A stretch of 64,000 nucleotides of DNA from Pedobacter planticolens (GTDB lineage: Bacteria; Bacteroidota; Bacteroidia; Sphingobacteriales; Sphingobacteriaceae): positions 1,881,127 to 1,945,126 of the forward strand of contig NZ_WNXD01000002.1 in the NCBI RefSeq assembly GCF_014172375.1. Direction: 5' to 3'. How positions within the stretch are numbered: position 1 is the stretch's first letter; every line of letters starts with the position of its first letter. The position numbers were made by a program, and so were the translations under genes. The notes under the pieces were generated by a model, which was not told the origin of the DNA, did not search any database, and saw only the letters and a program-made list of their open reading frames with translations. This document shows positions 8,073 through 16,018 of this stretch, one piece after another.

Positions 8073-8152
8073 CTTCGAGATGTTCTGTGCTAAAGGCATC
8101 CCTTTGGGGAAAGGCATCTCGAAGTAATAGATTTTGCGGATATGAAATCCGC
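8073..8152. repeat. two intergenic hairpins
   Basis: CTTCGAGATG (8073-8082) and CATCTCGAAG (8115-8124) are perfect inverted arms. Between them lies AAAGGCATCCCTTTGGGG, which resembles AAAGGCATCCCCTTGGGG near 62154. A second stem, GCGGAT/ATCCGC, follows at 8137-8152. Neither has a T-run. They lie between the secreted protein gene and the NERD gene. Confidence 0.6.
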
Positions 8153-8254
8153 TTTTATCAAATGGTTCGAGATGCGCTGCGCTAACATTTCGAACAGCTT
8201 TAGCAAGAGAAACATTTGAACAATTAATATAACTATCAACAATCGGCAGACATA

Positions 8255-9361
8255 ATGTGTAAGACATATAACATGATTGGTTCACTTGCGACTTTAAAAT
8301 CACATTTAGAAGCGAACAATATTCATGACTTCAAATCTTTAAAAGAAGTAATTGGTTTTCAGAGTTCATATCCAACTTTCCGACAACAATTAATTTCTAC
8401 TCATGAAAAACTTATTGAGCAAGAGAAAAATATACTCAATACAGATTTGCAACAGTTAAACATAACTATAGAAGCACAAAAACAACAAGTAGAACAAAGA
8501 TTGATAAGTGAAATTGACAAATTGAAACAGCAATTAAGCTTTTTGACCAATGACAGATCAATAAATTTATTTCAAAAACTAACAAAGAACTTTAGGCAAT
8601 GGAATTGCAAAAGGCAACTCAGATATAAAGAGCAAAATTTTGATATAGAAGTAATAAAATCAATTAACGAACTTGTCGACATTCGTCAAGTCAAGAATGA
8701 ACGCTATCAATTCATAACTTCACAATTTAACGTGGCTGTAGAAGAAAGCTCCCAAGCAGCTTTGTCGGAAATTGAAAGAAAGAAATCAGTTATTGACAGT
8801 TTAAACAACTTCATTTATGGTGCGTTTGGAGAACAAAAAGTTGTTAAAACGTTAGAAGTTCTCTCAGATGAGTATTTTTTGATTAATGACTTTGATGTTT
8901 CCTTCTCACCTGCAATTTACAATAGACAAGAGAATGACTACATAAAATCAATTCAAATTGACCATTTACTTGTAGCACCATCAGGTATATTCCTAATCGA
9001 AACAAAGAATTGGAGTGAAAAATCATTAGAGAATTTAAGCTTACGTTCACCAATACAGCAAATCAAGAGAACTAACTTTGTATTATTTAAATTGCTTAAC
9101 AATGAAATAAGCAATTTTAGTCTTCGTTTGGACAAACATCATTGGGGCGACAAAAAAATATCAATTAAAAACCTCATTGTTTTAACTAATACAAAACCAA
9201 AAGAAGAGTTTCAATATGTAAAGATTTTAACATTAAACGAACTTCTTAGCTACATAAACTATTTTAAACCGATATTTTCAAGTATGGAAACACGACGAAT
9301 TGCTGAATTCTTGTTAGAAATTAATGACCAAAAGACAATTGAAACAAATAACAAGTATTGA
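8255..9361 (+). CDS. NERD-domain protein (nuclease-related)
   Basis: This protein has 368 residues. About residues 20-185 form long charged helices with coiled-coil character (EKLIEQEKNILNTDLQQLNI, EAQKQQVEQRLISEIDKLKQ). About residues 190-305 are a NERD domain: YGAFGEQKVVKTLEVL, then the IDHLLVAPSGIFLIETKNW core with the Asp and Glu-x-Lys expected of the PD-(D/E)XK-like fold. The family is thought to process DNA, but no substrate is established. Start is uncertain: ATG 8255 (MCKTYN) or ATG 8273 (MIGSLATLKSHL); the latter looks more like relatives. It sits alone among repeats with no restriction or defence partner nearby. Confidence 0.85.
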   Translation: MCKTYNMIGSLATLKSHLEANNIHDFKSLKEVIGFQSSYPTFRQQLISTHEKLIEQEKNILNTDLQQLNITIEAQKQQVEQRLISEIDKLKQQLSFLTNDRSINLFQKLTKNFRQWNCKRQLRYKEQNFDIEVIKSINELVDIRQVKNERYQFITSQFNVAVEESSQAALSEIERKKSVIDSLNNFIYGAFGEQKVVKTLEVLSDEYFLINDFDVSFSPAIYNRQENDYIKSIQIDHLLVAPSGIFLIETKNWSEKSLENLSLRSPIQQIKRTNFVLFKLLNNEISNFSLRLDKHHWGDKKISIKNLIVLTNTKPKEEFQYVKILTLNELLSYINYFKPIFSSMETRRIAEFLLEINDQKTIETNNKY

Positions 9362-9399
9362 CGGGACAAAAGAAAGATTTCTCCACTGCGGTCGAAATG

Positions 9400-9687
9400 A
9401 CGCGACCGCTTTACAACCTTCCCAAAACCACAGTCCATCCCTAAGTACGCCATCCGGCCTTGTAGCATCCCGAAGGAGAAAGCATTAAAACTTTTGCAAA
9501 CACTTTCAATAACCACAGCCCAAAACAATGAGCCAGTTCGATCCTTCATCGAACCTGCTGCTTGTTGCCAAAAAAGTTTTAATAGCTTAATCCGAAAGAT
9601 GATACACAGCCTTGATTTTTGTTAAACTTTTTATCAAGAAAAAGTTTAGAGCCACTCGGCGGCGGTGAGCCGAGGCAAGCCCGAGCG
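9400..9687 (+). repeat. ~345-bp dispersed repeat, copy 2
   Basis: This is co-linear with 3748-4095 but with internal deletions. The last ~78 bases (9610-9687) are almost identical to those at 4018-4095, including the AAACTTTTT/AAAAAGTTT and CTCGGC/GCCGAG hairpins. The reading frames through it differ from copy 1, arguing against a coding origin. Confidence 0.75.
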
Positions 9688-9839
9688 CTGGGAAAAAGAA
9701 AAGCCCTTCACTTCGACTATGCTCAGTGTAAGCTAGCTCAGAATGACAGGTATGGAGTTAAAAACGAGATCCTTCGCTGCGCTCTGGATGACAAAACATG
9801 GGTGACAAATATGAAGAAAGCAGTATGCTAAACCATCTT

Positions 9840-9928
9840 GCTCGTCTTTCCCGTGAAAACGGGAACCGTAATGCGTAAAAAAGCCTCTTATTGCATTACG
9901 GTTCCCAATCGAGTTGGGAATGACGAGC
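9840..9928. repeat. 89-bp palindromic repeat unit, copy 1
   Basis: The left arm GCTCGTC.TTCCC...GGGAACCGTAATGC is the inverse of the right arm GCATTACGGTTCCC...GGGAATGACGAGC. Each arm carries its own mini-dyad (CCCGTGAAAACGGG on the left). A diverged copy lies at 13536-13626. Confidence 0.85.
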
Positions 9929-9987
9929 ATAAAGGAGAACCTATTTTAATCCTAAAAACTTTACACTATTAATTTCCATCATGTGCT

Positions 9988-10009
9988 CCCCTCTCTTTCA
10001 GGAGAGGGG
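9988..10009. repeat. GC-rich hairpin
   Basis: CCCCTCTC pairs with GAGAGGGG around loop TTTCAG, followed by CTGGGGGTGAGG. This sequence type occurs widely as an intergenic repeat in bacteria. There is no T-run, so it is not a classical terminator. Confidence 0.6.
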
Positions 10010-10037
10010 CTGGGGGTGAGGTTTCACTAAATATCCT

Positions 10038-10045
10038 TATCTTTG
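10038..10045 (+). promoter_or_regulatory. -7 promoter box of Bacteroidota type
   Basis: TATCTTTG fits TAnnTTTG and ends six bases before ATG 10052, implying a nearly leaderless transcript. No clear upstream TTG element is visible. The box rules out the TTG at 10043 as a start because that codon lies inside it. Confidence 0.5.
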
Positions 10046-10051
10046 TCCCCA

Positions 10052-11002
10052 ATGGGAACAGCATTAGATTCAGGAGTTAAAGGATATAAAAATTACGGCA
10101 TTCACTTGCGTGAAAAATACAACGGACAACGTGTGTTTAAAGTAATAGTAGATGGAGGATTTACCTGCCCCAATCGTGATGGAAGTAAAGGTTATGGCGG
10201 TTGCACCTATTGCAATGTAGATTCATTTACACCAGAACCCTCTCGAAAAAACCCGAACATTAAAGAACAGTTGGAAGAAGGAATGCGAAGAGCCAAAACC
10301 TCTTACAAAGCCGATAAATTCATTGTTTATTTTCAGCCTAATACCAATACCTATGCGCCAGTACATTATTTAAAGATGATGTACGATGAAGCATTATCGG
10401 TAAATACACAAGATGTAGTTGGCTTTGCAGTCGGCACCCGACCAGATTGCATAGATGCAGAAAAAGTTGCACTATTAGAAAGTTACACCGATCGTTTTGA
10501 TGTAGACTTAGAAATGGGCATGGAGTCTATATATGATGAAACGCTAGATCAAATTAATAGAGGTTGCAGTCATGGTGAATTTGTAAAAGCAGTAGAATTA
10601 CTCGAAAACTCCAAACTAGACCTCTGTGTACATACTATTTTTGGCTTCCCATGGGAAACAAGAGAAATGATGTTAGGTTATATTCACGAAATAAACCGTT
10701 TTCCACAAATCAAGTTTGTAAAGTTTCATCATTTACACATTGTGGAAGGCTCTATTATGGGCGCTAAATACAAGAAAAACCCATTTAAGTTATTTACACT
10801 CGAAGAATATACCGATTTACTGTGTGAGTTAATTCCGTTGTTACGACCAGATATTGTGATACAACGTTTATTTGGTATTTCAGATTGGGATTTGTTAATT
10901 GCACCCAACTGGGGATTAAACAAATCGGCTATCCAAACCTATATTGATAAAGAAATTGAACGCAGGGAAGTAGTGCAGGGTTCAAACTATATCGTTAAAT
11001 AA
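10052..11002 (+). CDS. radical SAM protein, TIGR01212/YhcC family
   Basis: This 316-residue protein has the family's characteristic cysteine arrangement: C39 in GGFTCPNRDGS, then C51 and C54 in GGCTYCNV (CX11CX2C), expected to hold the [4Fe-4S] cluster that cleaves S-adenosylmethionine. Further family motifs are FQPNTNTYAP, VGTRPDC, DLEMGMES and HTIFGFPWET. Members are uncharacterised or poorly characterised; a tRNA or metabolite modification role is only a guess. It is a single-gene unit. ATG 10052 is preferred to TTG 10043 because of the overlapping promoter box. Confidence 0.9.
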   Translation: MGTALDSGVKGYKNYGIHLREKYNGQRVFKVIVDGGFTCPNRDGSKGYGGCTYCNVDSFTPEPSRKNPNIKEQLEEGMRRAKTSYKADKFIVYFQPNTNTYAPVHYLKMMYDEALSVNTQDVVGFAVGTRPDCIDAEKVALLESYTDRFDVDLEMGMESIYDETLDQINRGCSHGEFVKAVELLENSKLDLCVHTIFGFPWETREMMLGYIHEINRFPQIKFVKFHHLHIVEGSIMGAKYKKNPFKLFTLEEYTDLLCELIPLLRPDIVIQRLFGISDWDLLIAPNWGLNKSAIQTYIDKEIERREVVQGSNYIVK

Positions 11003-11024
11003 ATTAAGAAACTATCTAAAATGA

Positions 11025-11165
11025 AACCACATAGGCACATAGGGTATTTGACCTTGTGGGATAGGAAGATAAATCTTCTAGACATAGCCTTTGTGTGTCT
11101 ATTGCAATGCCTTCAGGCATTCTTTGTAGACTGGTTTTCATAAAAATCTATGTGCCTATGTGGTT
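11025..11165. repeat. 141-bp MITE-like element with perfect 18-bp inverted ends, copy 1
   Basis: Ends AACCACATAGGCACATAG (11025-11042) and CTATGTGCCTATGTGGTT (11148-11165) are exact inverse matches. Inside are the dyads GAAGAT/ATCTTC and ATGCCT/AGGCAT. The second copy at 17729-17870 shares the interior, and both copies share flanking TCTAAAA on the left and ATAATTAATT on the right. Confidence 0.85.
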
Positions 11166-11198
11166 ATAATTAATTATATCATCAAATAAAAAAAACTT

Positions 11199-13499
11199 AT
11201 GAAGACTTCTTTTATTGCAGCACTAAAAATTACACTAGTGCTTACTTTTTGCTGTGGATTTGTTTTTGCACAAAGTAACTCTTATTCAATTATCCCTCAG
11301 CCCGTAAAACTTACACCAGCTAAAGGCAGTTTTGTATGGAGTGCAGCTACTAAAGTAACAGTAGTTGGAGAAGTAACGGATTTTGCACCCGCAGTAGAAG
11401 AATTAAATGCAATAACCAAAAAACTAGGTCCATCAAAATCGACACCAAATAAAGTTGTTTTAAAACTTGATTTAGGTATTTCGGCAAAAGAAGGCTATCG
11501 TTTATCCATTCAGCCAACTACTATTGTAATTACCGCTTCATCTGTACAAGGTGCTTTTTGGGCAATCTCATCCCTAAAACAATTAATGGGCACTAAGCTG
11601 TTTCAACGACCACAAGTATTACGAAAAACAGTTACCAAATCAATTAATGTGCCTTGTGTAGTAATTGAAGATCAGCCTCGTTTTGCATGGAGAGGAATCC
11701 ATTTAGATGTTTCTCGTCATTTCTTTGATCTAGCTTATCTACATAAAATGATTGATCGGATGGCATATTATAAGTTCAATAAATTTCATTTGCATTTAAC
11801 AGACGATCAGGGTTGGCGCATTGAGATTAAAAAATATCCAGAGTTAACTGCAAAAGGAGCTTGGAGAGAAATGAATGGACAAGATTCAAGTTGTATTGCC
11901 CAAGCCAAAACAAACCCTGATTTTGCGATACCAGAAAAGCATTTTAAAGTAATTGATGGAAAGAGAATGTATGGTGGTTTTTATACCCAGCAGGAGATGA
12001 AAGAATTAATCCGCTATGCATTAAATAAAGGTATCGAGATTATTCCCGAAATTGATATGCCTGGGCACATGATGGCGGCTACGAATTTAATGCCTTGGCT
12101 AACATCACATGGCAAAGGCGGACAAGCAAAAGATTTTTCTGAACCCTTATGTCCGTGTAAGGAAACTACATTTGAATTTGCTGAGAATGTATTCACTGAA
12201 ATTGCGGAACTTTTTCCTAGCAAATACATTCACCTCGGAGCGGATGAAGTAGAGAAAAGCAGTTGGAAAAACGTACCAGAATGTGAAGCTTTAATGAAAA
12301 AAGAAGGACTGAAAAGTGTAGATGAATTGCAAAGCTATTTTGTGCGTAGAATGGAAAAGTTCTTTACTAGTAAAGGTAAAAAGCTAATTGGCTGGGATGA
12401 AATTTTAGATGGTGGAGTTTCGCCGACTGCTACCATGATGTTTTGGCGTTCTTGGGTGCCTACTGCACCAAAACATGCTGCGGAAAAAGGAAACGACGTA
12501 ATTATGACTCCTGGAGAGTTTTCTTATTTCGATGCACAACAAGATGGTAGTTCATTGCAAAAGGTATATTCTTTTGATCCTTATAATTACAACTTGACTA
12601 CCGAAGAAAAGAAATATATACTAGGTGTGCAAGCAAATATCTGGACGGAATATATTCCATCGGAAAGAAGATTAGAATACATGGTTTTCCCGCGTATGTT
12701 GGCTATGGCCGAAGTAGCTTGGTACAAGGGCGGTGTAAATTGGTCGGAGTTTGATCAGCGGGTGGAAAAACAATATTCGGTATTAGATGCCATGAACATT
12801 AATTACCGTTTGCCAGATTTAACAGGGTTTACGGCGCAAAGCGTATTTGTAGATAAAGGGTTATTGCATATAGATAAACCACAAGCTGGATTGACCATGC
12901 GTTATACAACTGATGGCACTTTCCCTACGTTAAGTTCTAAGATTTTCTCTGGAGATTTAGCTATCACTAAGCCTGTTCAAGTTAAAGTCGCTGGTTTTAG
13001 ACCTAACGGAAACAGGGGCGATATCTTTACCATCAATTACGAACAGCAAGGTTATTTAAAACCTGCTGCCTTAACTTCTCCTCAAAAAGGGCTTCAATTC
13101 TTCTATTATCCTCAATTTTATAAAACAGTAAACGCAATTGATCAAAAAGATTTAGCTAAAGAGGCTGTTACTAATGCAATTGAAATCCCTGTCGCGAAAT
13201 TAGCAGGTAGTTTTGCAACGCGTCACCAAGGTTATTTTTATGCAGCAGAAACTGGTATTTATTCTTTTGCGCTTCGTTCTGATGATGGAAGTGTATTAAA
13301 ACTAGGAGGGAAGGTGCTAATAGATAATGATGGATTACATGCTGCAAAAGAGTTATCTGCGCAAATTGCTTTAGCAAAAGGTTATCATCCGTTTGAATTG
13401 TTATTTATTGAAGGCGGCGGTGGCTATACGTTGAAATTGCAGTATAAATCGCCCAATGGTAAACTGCAAGATGTTGATGGGTCGGTTTTGTTTCATTAA
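11199..13499 (+). CDS. beta-N-acetylhexosaminidase (GH20) with chitobiase C-terminal and PA14-like domains
   Basis: This 766-residue exported enzyme removes terminal N-acetylhexosamine from chitin fragments or glycoconjugates. A signal peptide covers residues 1-25 (MKTSFIAALKITLVLTFCCG, cleavage near FAQ). A GH20 N-terminal domain lies at ~30-155 and the catalytic barrel at ~160-510. The catalytic pair is D349-E350 in HLGADEV, and the barrel begins AWRGIHLDVSRHFF. A chitobiase-type C-terminal domain follows at ~540-620 (LTMRYTTDGTFPT). Residues ~640-766 resemble a PA14 carbohydrate-binding module (GYFYAAETGIYSFALRSDDG). No polysaccharide-utilisation partners (SusC/D) are adjacent, so it is probably a stand-alone scavenging or recycling enzyme. 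Confidence 0.95.
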   Translation: MKTSFIAALKITLVLTFCCGFVFAQSNSYSIIPQPVKLTPAKGSFVWSAATKVTVVGEVTDFAPAVEELNAITKKLGPSKSTPNKVVLKLDLGISAKEGYRLSIQPTTIVITASSVQGAFWAISSLKQLMGTKLFQRPQVLRKTVTKSINVPCVVIEDQPRFAWRGIHLDVSRHFFDLAYLHKMIDRMAYYKFNKFHLHLTDDQGWRIEIKKYPELTAKGAWREMNGQDSSCIAQAKTNPDFAIPEKHFKVIDGKRMYGGFYTQQEMKELIRYALNKGIEIIPEIDMPGHMMAATNLMPWLTSHGKGGQAKDFSEPLCPCKETTFEFAENVFTEIAELFPSKYIHLGADEVEKSSWKNVPECEALMKKEGLKSVDELQSYFVRRMEKFFTSKGKKLIGWDEILDGGVSPTATMMFWRSWVPTAPKHAAEKGNDVIMTPGEFSYFDAQQDGSSLQKVYSFDPYNYNLTTEEKKYILGVQANIWTEYIPSERRLEYMVFPRMLAMAEVAWYKGGVNWSEFDQRVEKQYSVLDAMNINYRLPDLTGFTAQSVFVDKGLLHIDKPQAGLTMRYTTDGTFPTLSSKIFSGDLAITKPVQVKVAGFRPNGNRGDIFTINYEQQGYLKPAALTSPQKGLQFFYYPQFYKTVNAIDQKDLAKEAVTNAIEIPVAKLAGSFATRHQGYFYAAETGIYSFALRSDDGSVLKLGGKVLIDNDGLHAAKELSAQIALAKGYHPFELLFIEGGGGYTLKLQYKSPNGKLQDVDGSVLFH

Positions 13500-13535
13500 A
13501 TCTTAATATATAATCATCGTATAGCTCGAAGTCTT

Positions 13536-13626
13536 GCTCGTCATTCCCGTGAAAACGGGAATCGTAATGCGATGAAAAAACCTCTTAGTGCATTACGATG
13601 CCCAGTCAAGCTGAGCATGACGATGC
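13536..13626. repeat. palindromic repeat unit, copy 2
   Basis: Same design as 9840-9928: GCTCGTCATTCCC with mini-dyad CCCGTGAAAACGGG, centre CGTAATGC...GCATTACG, then the imperfect right arm GGGC...GAGCATGACGATGC. It lies 37 bases past the hexosaminidase stop. Confidence 0.8.
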
Positions 13627-13648
13627 GCCTTATTTGTTTACGCCCTGC

Positions 13649-13745
13649 TCGTCTTTGCGAGTCTCCGATTTTTAATCGGGAGTGGCAATCTCCTCCTTCA
13701 AATGTATTAGCAGCAATGAGATTGCTTCGTGCCTCGCAAAGACGA
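13649..13745. repeat. related palindromic repeat of the GTCTTTGCGAG type
   Basis: Left arm TCGTCTTTGCGAG...GGCAATCTC mirrors right arm GAGATTGC...CTCGCAAAGACGA. The left arm again contains an inserted mini-dyad (CCGATTTTTAATCGG), paralleling the neighbouring element. Single arms of this family occur near 4448, 26546 and 27340. Confidence 0.75.
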
Positions 13746-13764
13746 AACGCATGCTAGACAGATG

Positions 13765-14223
13765 TTACCCAAACAATTCAATAACTTTCTTTTCTCTAAA
13801 AGTAAATATCGCTTTGATTTTATTTTTTACGAGCATTTCATGAGCCATTCTACCTAAAATTCCCAATGGAAGACCATACGTTAATATATCAGTCATCTCC
13901 ACTCCACCTTCAATCGCTTTAAAATGATGTTGATGGTGCCAAAACTTAAAAGGACCAAAACGTTGCTCGTCAATAAAATACTTTTCTGGTTCAACTTGAG
14001 TGATTTCCGTCATCCAATTCAAATGAACTCCAAATAAAGGAGATACTTTATAGGTGATGAGCATACCTGGATACATTTTGCCCTCACTTTCCTCAGAAGT
14101 TACTATGAATTCCATATCATCTGGAGTTATTTTGGCAAGATTAGCAGGAGAAGAGAAAAAATCCCAGGCTGCGGTGAGTGAAATTGGTAGCACTTGCTTG
14201 AACTTTAGTTGGTAAGATTTCAT
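13765..14223 (-). CDS. SRPBCC-fold ligand-binding protein
   Basis: This 152-residue protein starts YQLKFKQVLPISLTAAWDFF, the usual opening of the START/polyketide-cyclase-like (SRPBCC) fold. It continues with a 'SPANLAKITP' helix, the FIDEQRFGPFKFWHHQHHF strand pair and a long C-terminal helix. The fold has a hydrophobic ligand pocket; the ligand here is unknown. It is a single gene. A near-consensus -7 box TACCTTTA (reverse strand of 14228-14235) stands four bases before the ATG, suggesting a nearly leaderless transcript. Confidence 0.85.
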   Translation of the reverse strand: MKSYQLKFKQVLPISLTAAWDFFSSPANLAKITPDDMEFIVTSEESEGKMYPGMLITYKVSPLFGVHLNWMTEITQVEPEKYFIDEQRFGPFKFWHHQHHFKAIEGGVEMTDILTYGLPLGILGRMAHEMLVKNKIKAIFTFREKKVIELFG

Positions 14224-14539
14224 GATATAAAGGTACTATTTGTCTTAAATATTAAAAATATCATAATTACGGAGTTTTTCTTCTATTGTTTTTTGAGTTT
14301 TTAGTAAAAATTCATGTTTTATCGTGATAAAATTGAAATAATTATCATAATTTATCAATTTTGTGTTTCATTTTATTGTTTTTAACCAATATTTCATCTT
14401 TTGCTTTACTTTTTTAGGTTGTTTTTTGTTTAAAATGAATATATTTTATATTATTTAGTTAATAATTATGATAATTATTAAAATTTTATACCTAATTTTA
14501 GATAATTAATAAGAAATCAAACGTTAAAAACTAAAAACT
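14224..14539. promoter_or_regulatory. AT-rich amtB upstream region with two near-identical palindromes
   Basis: The palindrome AATAATTATGATAATTATT (14461-14479, perfect around a central G) lies 61 bases before the amtB ATG. A near copy, AATAATTATCATAATTTAT, lies at 14337-14355, 124 bases upstream. They could bind a dimeric regulator of ammonium transport, but chance similarity in AT-rich DNA is a serious alternative. No gene is visible in this gap. Confidence 0.4.
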
Positions 14540-15898
14540 ATGGGTAAAATTTTATTTAAACAGTATTCTCCATTTGTGATTTTAATGATAATCGCAGTGT
14601 TAGCTCTTTTTATTCCTCTACTTCCTAATTTTGATGAAGGTAAATACAGTGGTCCTGATATTGCATTTGTATTAATATCGGCTGCACTTGTATTTTTAAT
14701 GACACCAGGTCTTGCATTTTTCTACGGCGGGATGGTGCATCGTAAAAATGTACTTTCAACCATGATTAAAAGTGTGGTAGCTGCAGGAGTAATTACTGTA
14801 TTATGGACAGTTGTAGGTTTCAGTCTTGCTTTCGGAAAATCAATAGGAGGTTTTATTGGAGATCCTAGAACATTCTTGTTTTTTCAAGGTGTAAATTCTG
14901 GAACAGCTTGGGGAACTATTCCACTTTCATTGTTTGCTGTTTTCCAATTAATGTTCGCTATCATCACGCCAGGTTTGGTTGTGGGTGCAGTTGCAGAACG
15001 TATCCGTTTCACTTCATACATTTTATTCATCGTGCTTTTTGCATTATTGGTGTATTCGCCTTTAGCACATATGACATGGTCTCCTGATGGTTTCCTATTA
15101 AAAATGGGTGTGTTAGATTTTGCTGGTGGTACGGTTGTACATATTTCTGCAGGTATGGCAGCATTGGCTGGAGCACTAGTATTAAAACGAAGAAAATCTC
15201 ATATCGAACACCGCGAAGTACCACCTGCAAATATTCCTTACGTATTAATTGGTACAGGTTTATTATGGTTCGGTTGGTTTGGTTTTAATGCAGGTTCGGC
15301 ATTAGGTGCAAATAGTTTAGCTGTTTCTGCTTTCTTAACTACCAATACTGCTGCTGGTGCTGCGGGTTTATCTTGGATGTTTTTTGATGTAGCTAGAGGT
15401 AAAAAACCTTCAGTATTAGGTTTCTGTATTGGTGCGGTTGTAGGCTTAGTTGCTATTACCCCAGGTGCAGGTTTTGTGAGCATTCCATCAAGTATTTTTA
15501 TAGGTGCTGTTGCGGCTGTTATCTCTAATTTGGTAGTTTCTTGGAAACAAAAAACAAGCTTAGATGATACATTAGATGTGTTTCCTTGTCATGGTGTAGG
15601 TGGTATAGTTGGTATGTTATTAACTGGTGTATTTGCTACTAAAACTGTAAATAGCCTTGGTGCAGACGGTTTGTTATATGGTAATCCTGCATTCTTCCTT
15701 ACTCAATTAAAAGGTGCGGCGATAGTAGTGGTATTCAGTTTTGTAGTATCATTTGCCATCTTCAAATTAATCAATTTGGTACAACCAATTCGTGTAACTG
15801 CCGAAGAAGAAGAAGAAGGATTGGATGCAAGTCAACATGATGAAAAATACTCACAAGGTACTTTAATCGTTGCTGGACAAGAAGTTCCAAACGTTTAA
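14540..15898 (+). CDS. amtB: ammonium transporter
   Basis: This 452-residue member of the Amt/MEP/Rh family conducts ammonium through the inner membrane. About eleven membrane segments are visible. The family signature DFAGGTVVHISAG contains the first pore histidine H201, and DVFPCHGVGG contains the second, H351. FYGGMVHRKNVLSTM and AAGAAGLSWM are also typical. A long first segment begins near residue 12 (FVILMIIAVLALFIPLL). The C-terminal tail (residues ~415-452, acidic EEEEEGLDAS) would face the cytoplasm, where a P-II protein could act, yet no glnK gene is adjacent. An outer-membrane porin follows 120 bases downstream. Confidence 0.97.
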   Translation: MGKILFKQYSPFVILMIIAVLALFIPLLPNFDEGKYSGPDIAFVLISAALVFLMTPGLAFFYGGMVHRKNVLSTMIKSVVAAGVITVLWTVVGFSLAFGKSIGGFIGDPRTFLFFQGVNSGTAWGTIPLSLFAVFQLMFAIITPGLVVGAVAERIRFTSYILFIVLFALLVYSPLAHMTWSPDGFLLKMGVLDFAGGTVVHISAGMAALAGALVLKRRKSHIEHREVPPANIPYVLIGTGLLWFGWFGFNAGSALGANSLAVSAFLTTNTAAGAAGLSWMFFDVARGKKPSVLGFCIGAVVGLVAITPGAGFVSIPSSIFIGAVAAVISNLVVSWKQKTSLDDTLDVFPCHGVGGIVGMLLTGVFATKTVNSLGADGLLYGNPAFFLTQLKGAAIVVVFSFVVSFAIFKLINLVQPIRVTAEEEEEGLDASQHDEKYSQGTLIVAGQEVPNV

Positions 15899-15910
15899 GC
15901 ACTCTTAAAT

Positions 15911-15962
15911 TTCGGGCTATTCATATTTAAATTGAACCACATTTTGGTGTGGGTAGCCCGAA
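15911..15962 (+). promoter_or_regulatory. inverted repeat between amtB and the porin gene
   Basis: TTCGGGCTA (15911-15919) pairs perfectly with TAGCCCGAA (15954-15962). A nested stem CCACA/TGTGG lies in the loop. No T-run follows, so it could be an attenuator or an mRNA-stability hairpin separating two unequally expressed genes. Confidence 0.5.
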
Positions 15963-16018
15963 TATTGACTTTTAATTTATAGATACCGGAATAATTTATA
16001 AACCTTAAAACTAAAATT

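Larger units (their letters stand above)
9362..10051. other. gene-free region made of repeats
   Basis: No gene is supported in this ~690-base gap. It holds a 'TTTCTCCACTGCGGTCGAAATG' type short repeat, copy 2 of the ~345-bp repeat, more GATCCTTCGCTGCGCTCTGG-type units, an 89-bp palindromic element (9840-9928), a CCCCTCTC/GAGAGGGG hairpin (9988-10009) and the promoter of the next gene. Confidence 0.75.

Noticed and set aside
7976..8303. Two short frames between the secreted protein and NERD genes
   Set aside because: They cross intergenic hairpins and have no recognisable domain or start context.
8255..9361. NERD gene as part of a defence island
   Set aside because: No restriction, retron, toxin-antitoxin or phage genes accompany it, only repeats, so there is no contextual support.
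9259..9930. Three open frames of 65-96 residues around the repeats after the NERD gene
   Set aside because: They lie within repeat copies or in antisense to the NERD gene and share no domain.
13572..13757. Open frame of 61 codons
   Set aside because: It spans two palindromic repeat units and reads repeat sequence.
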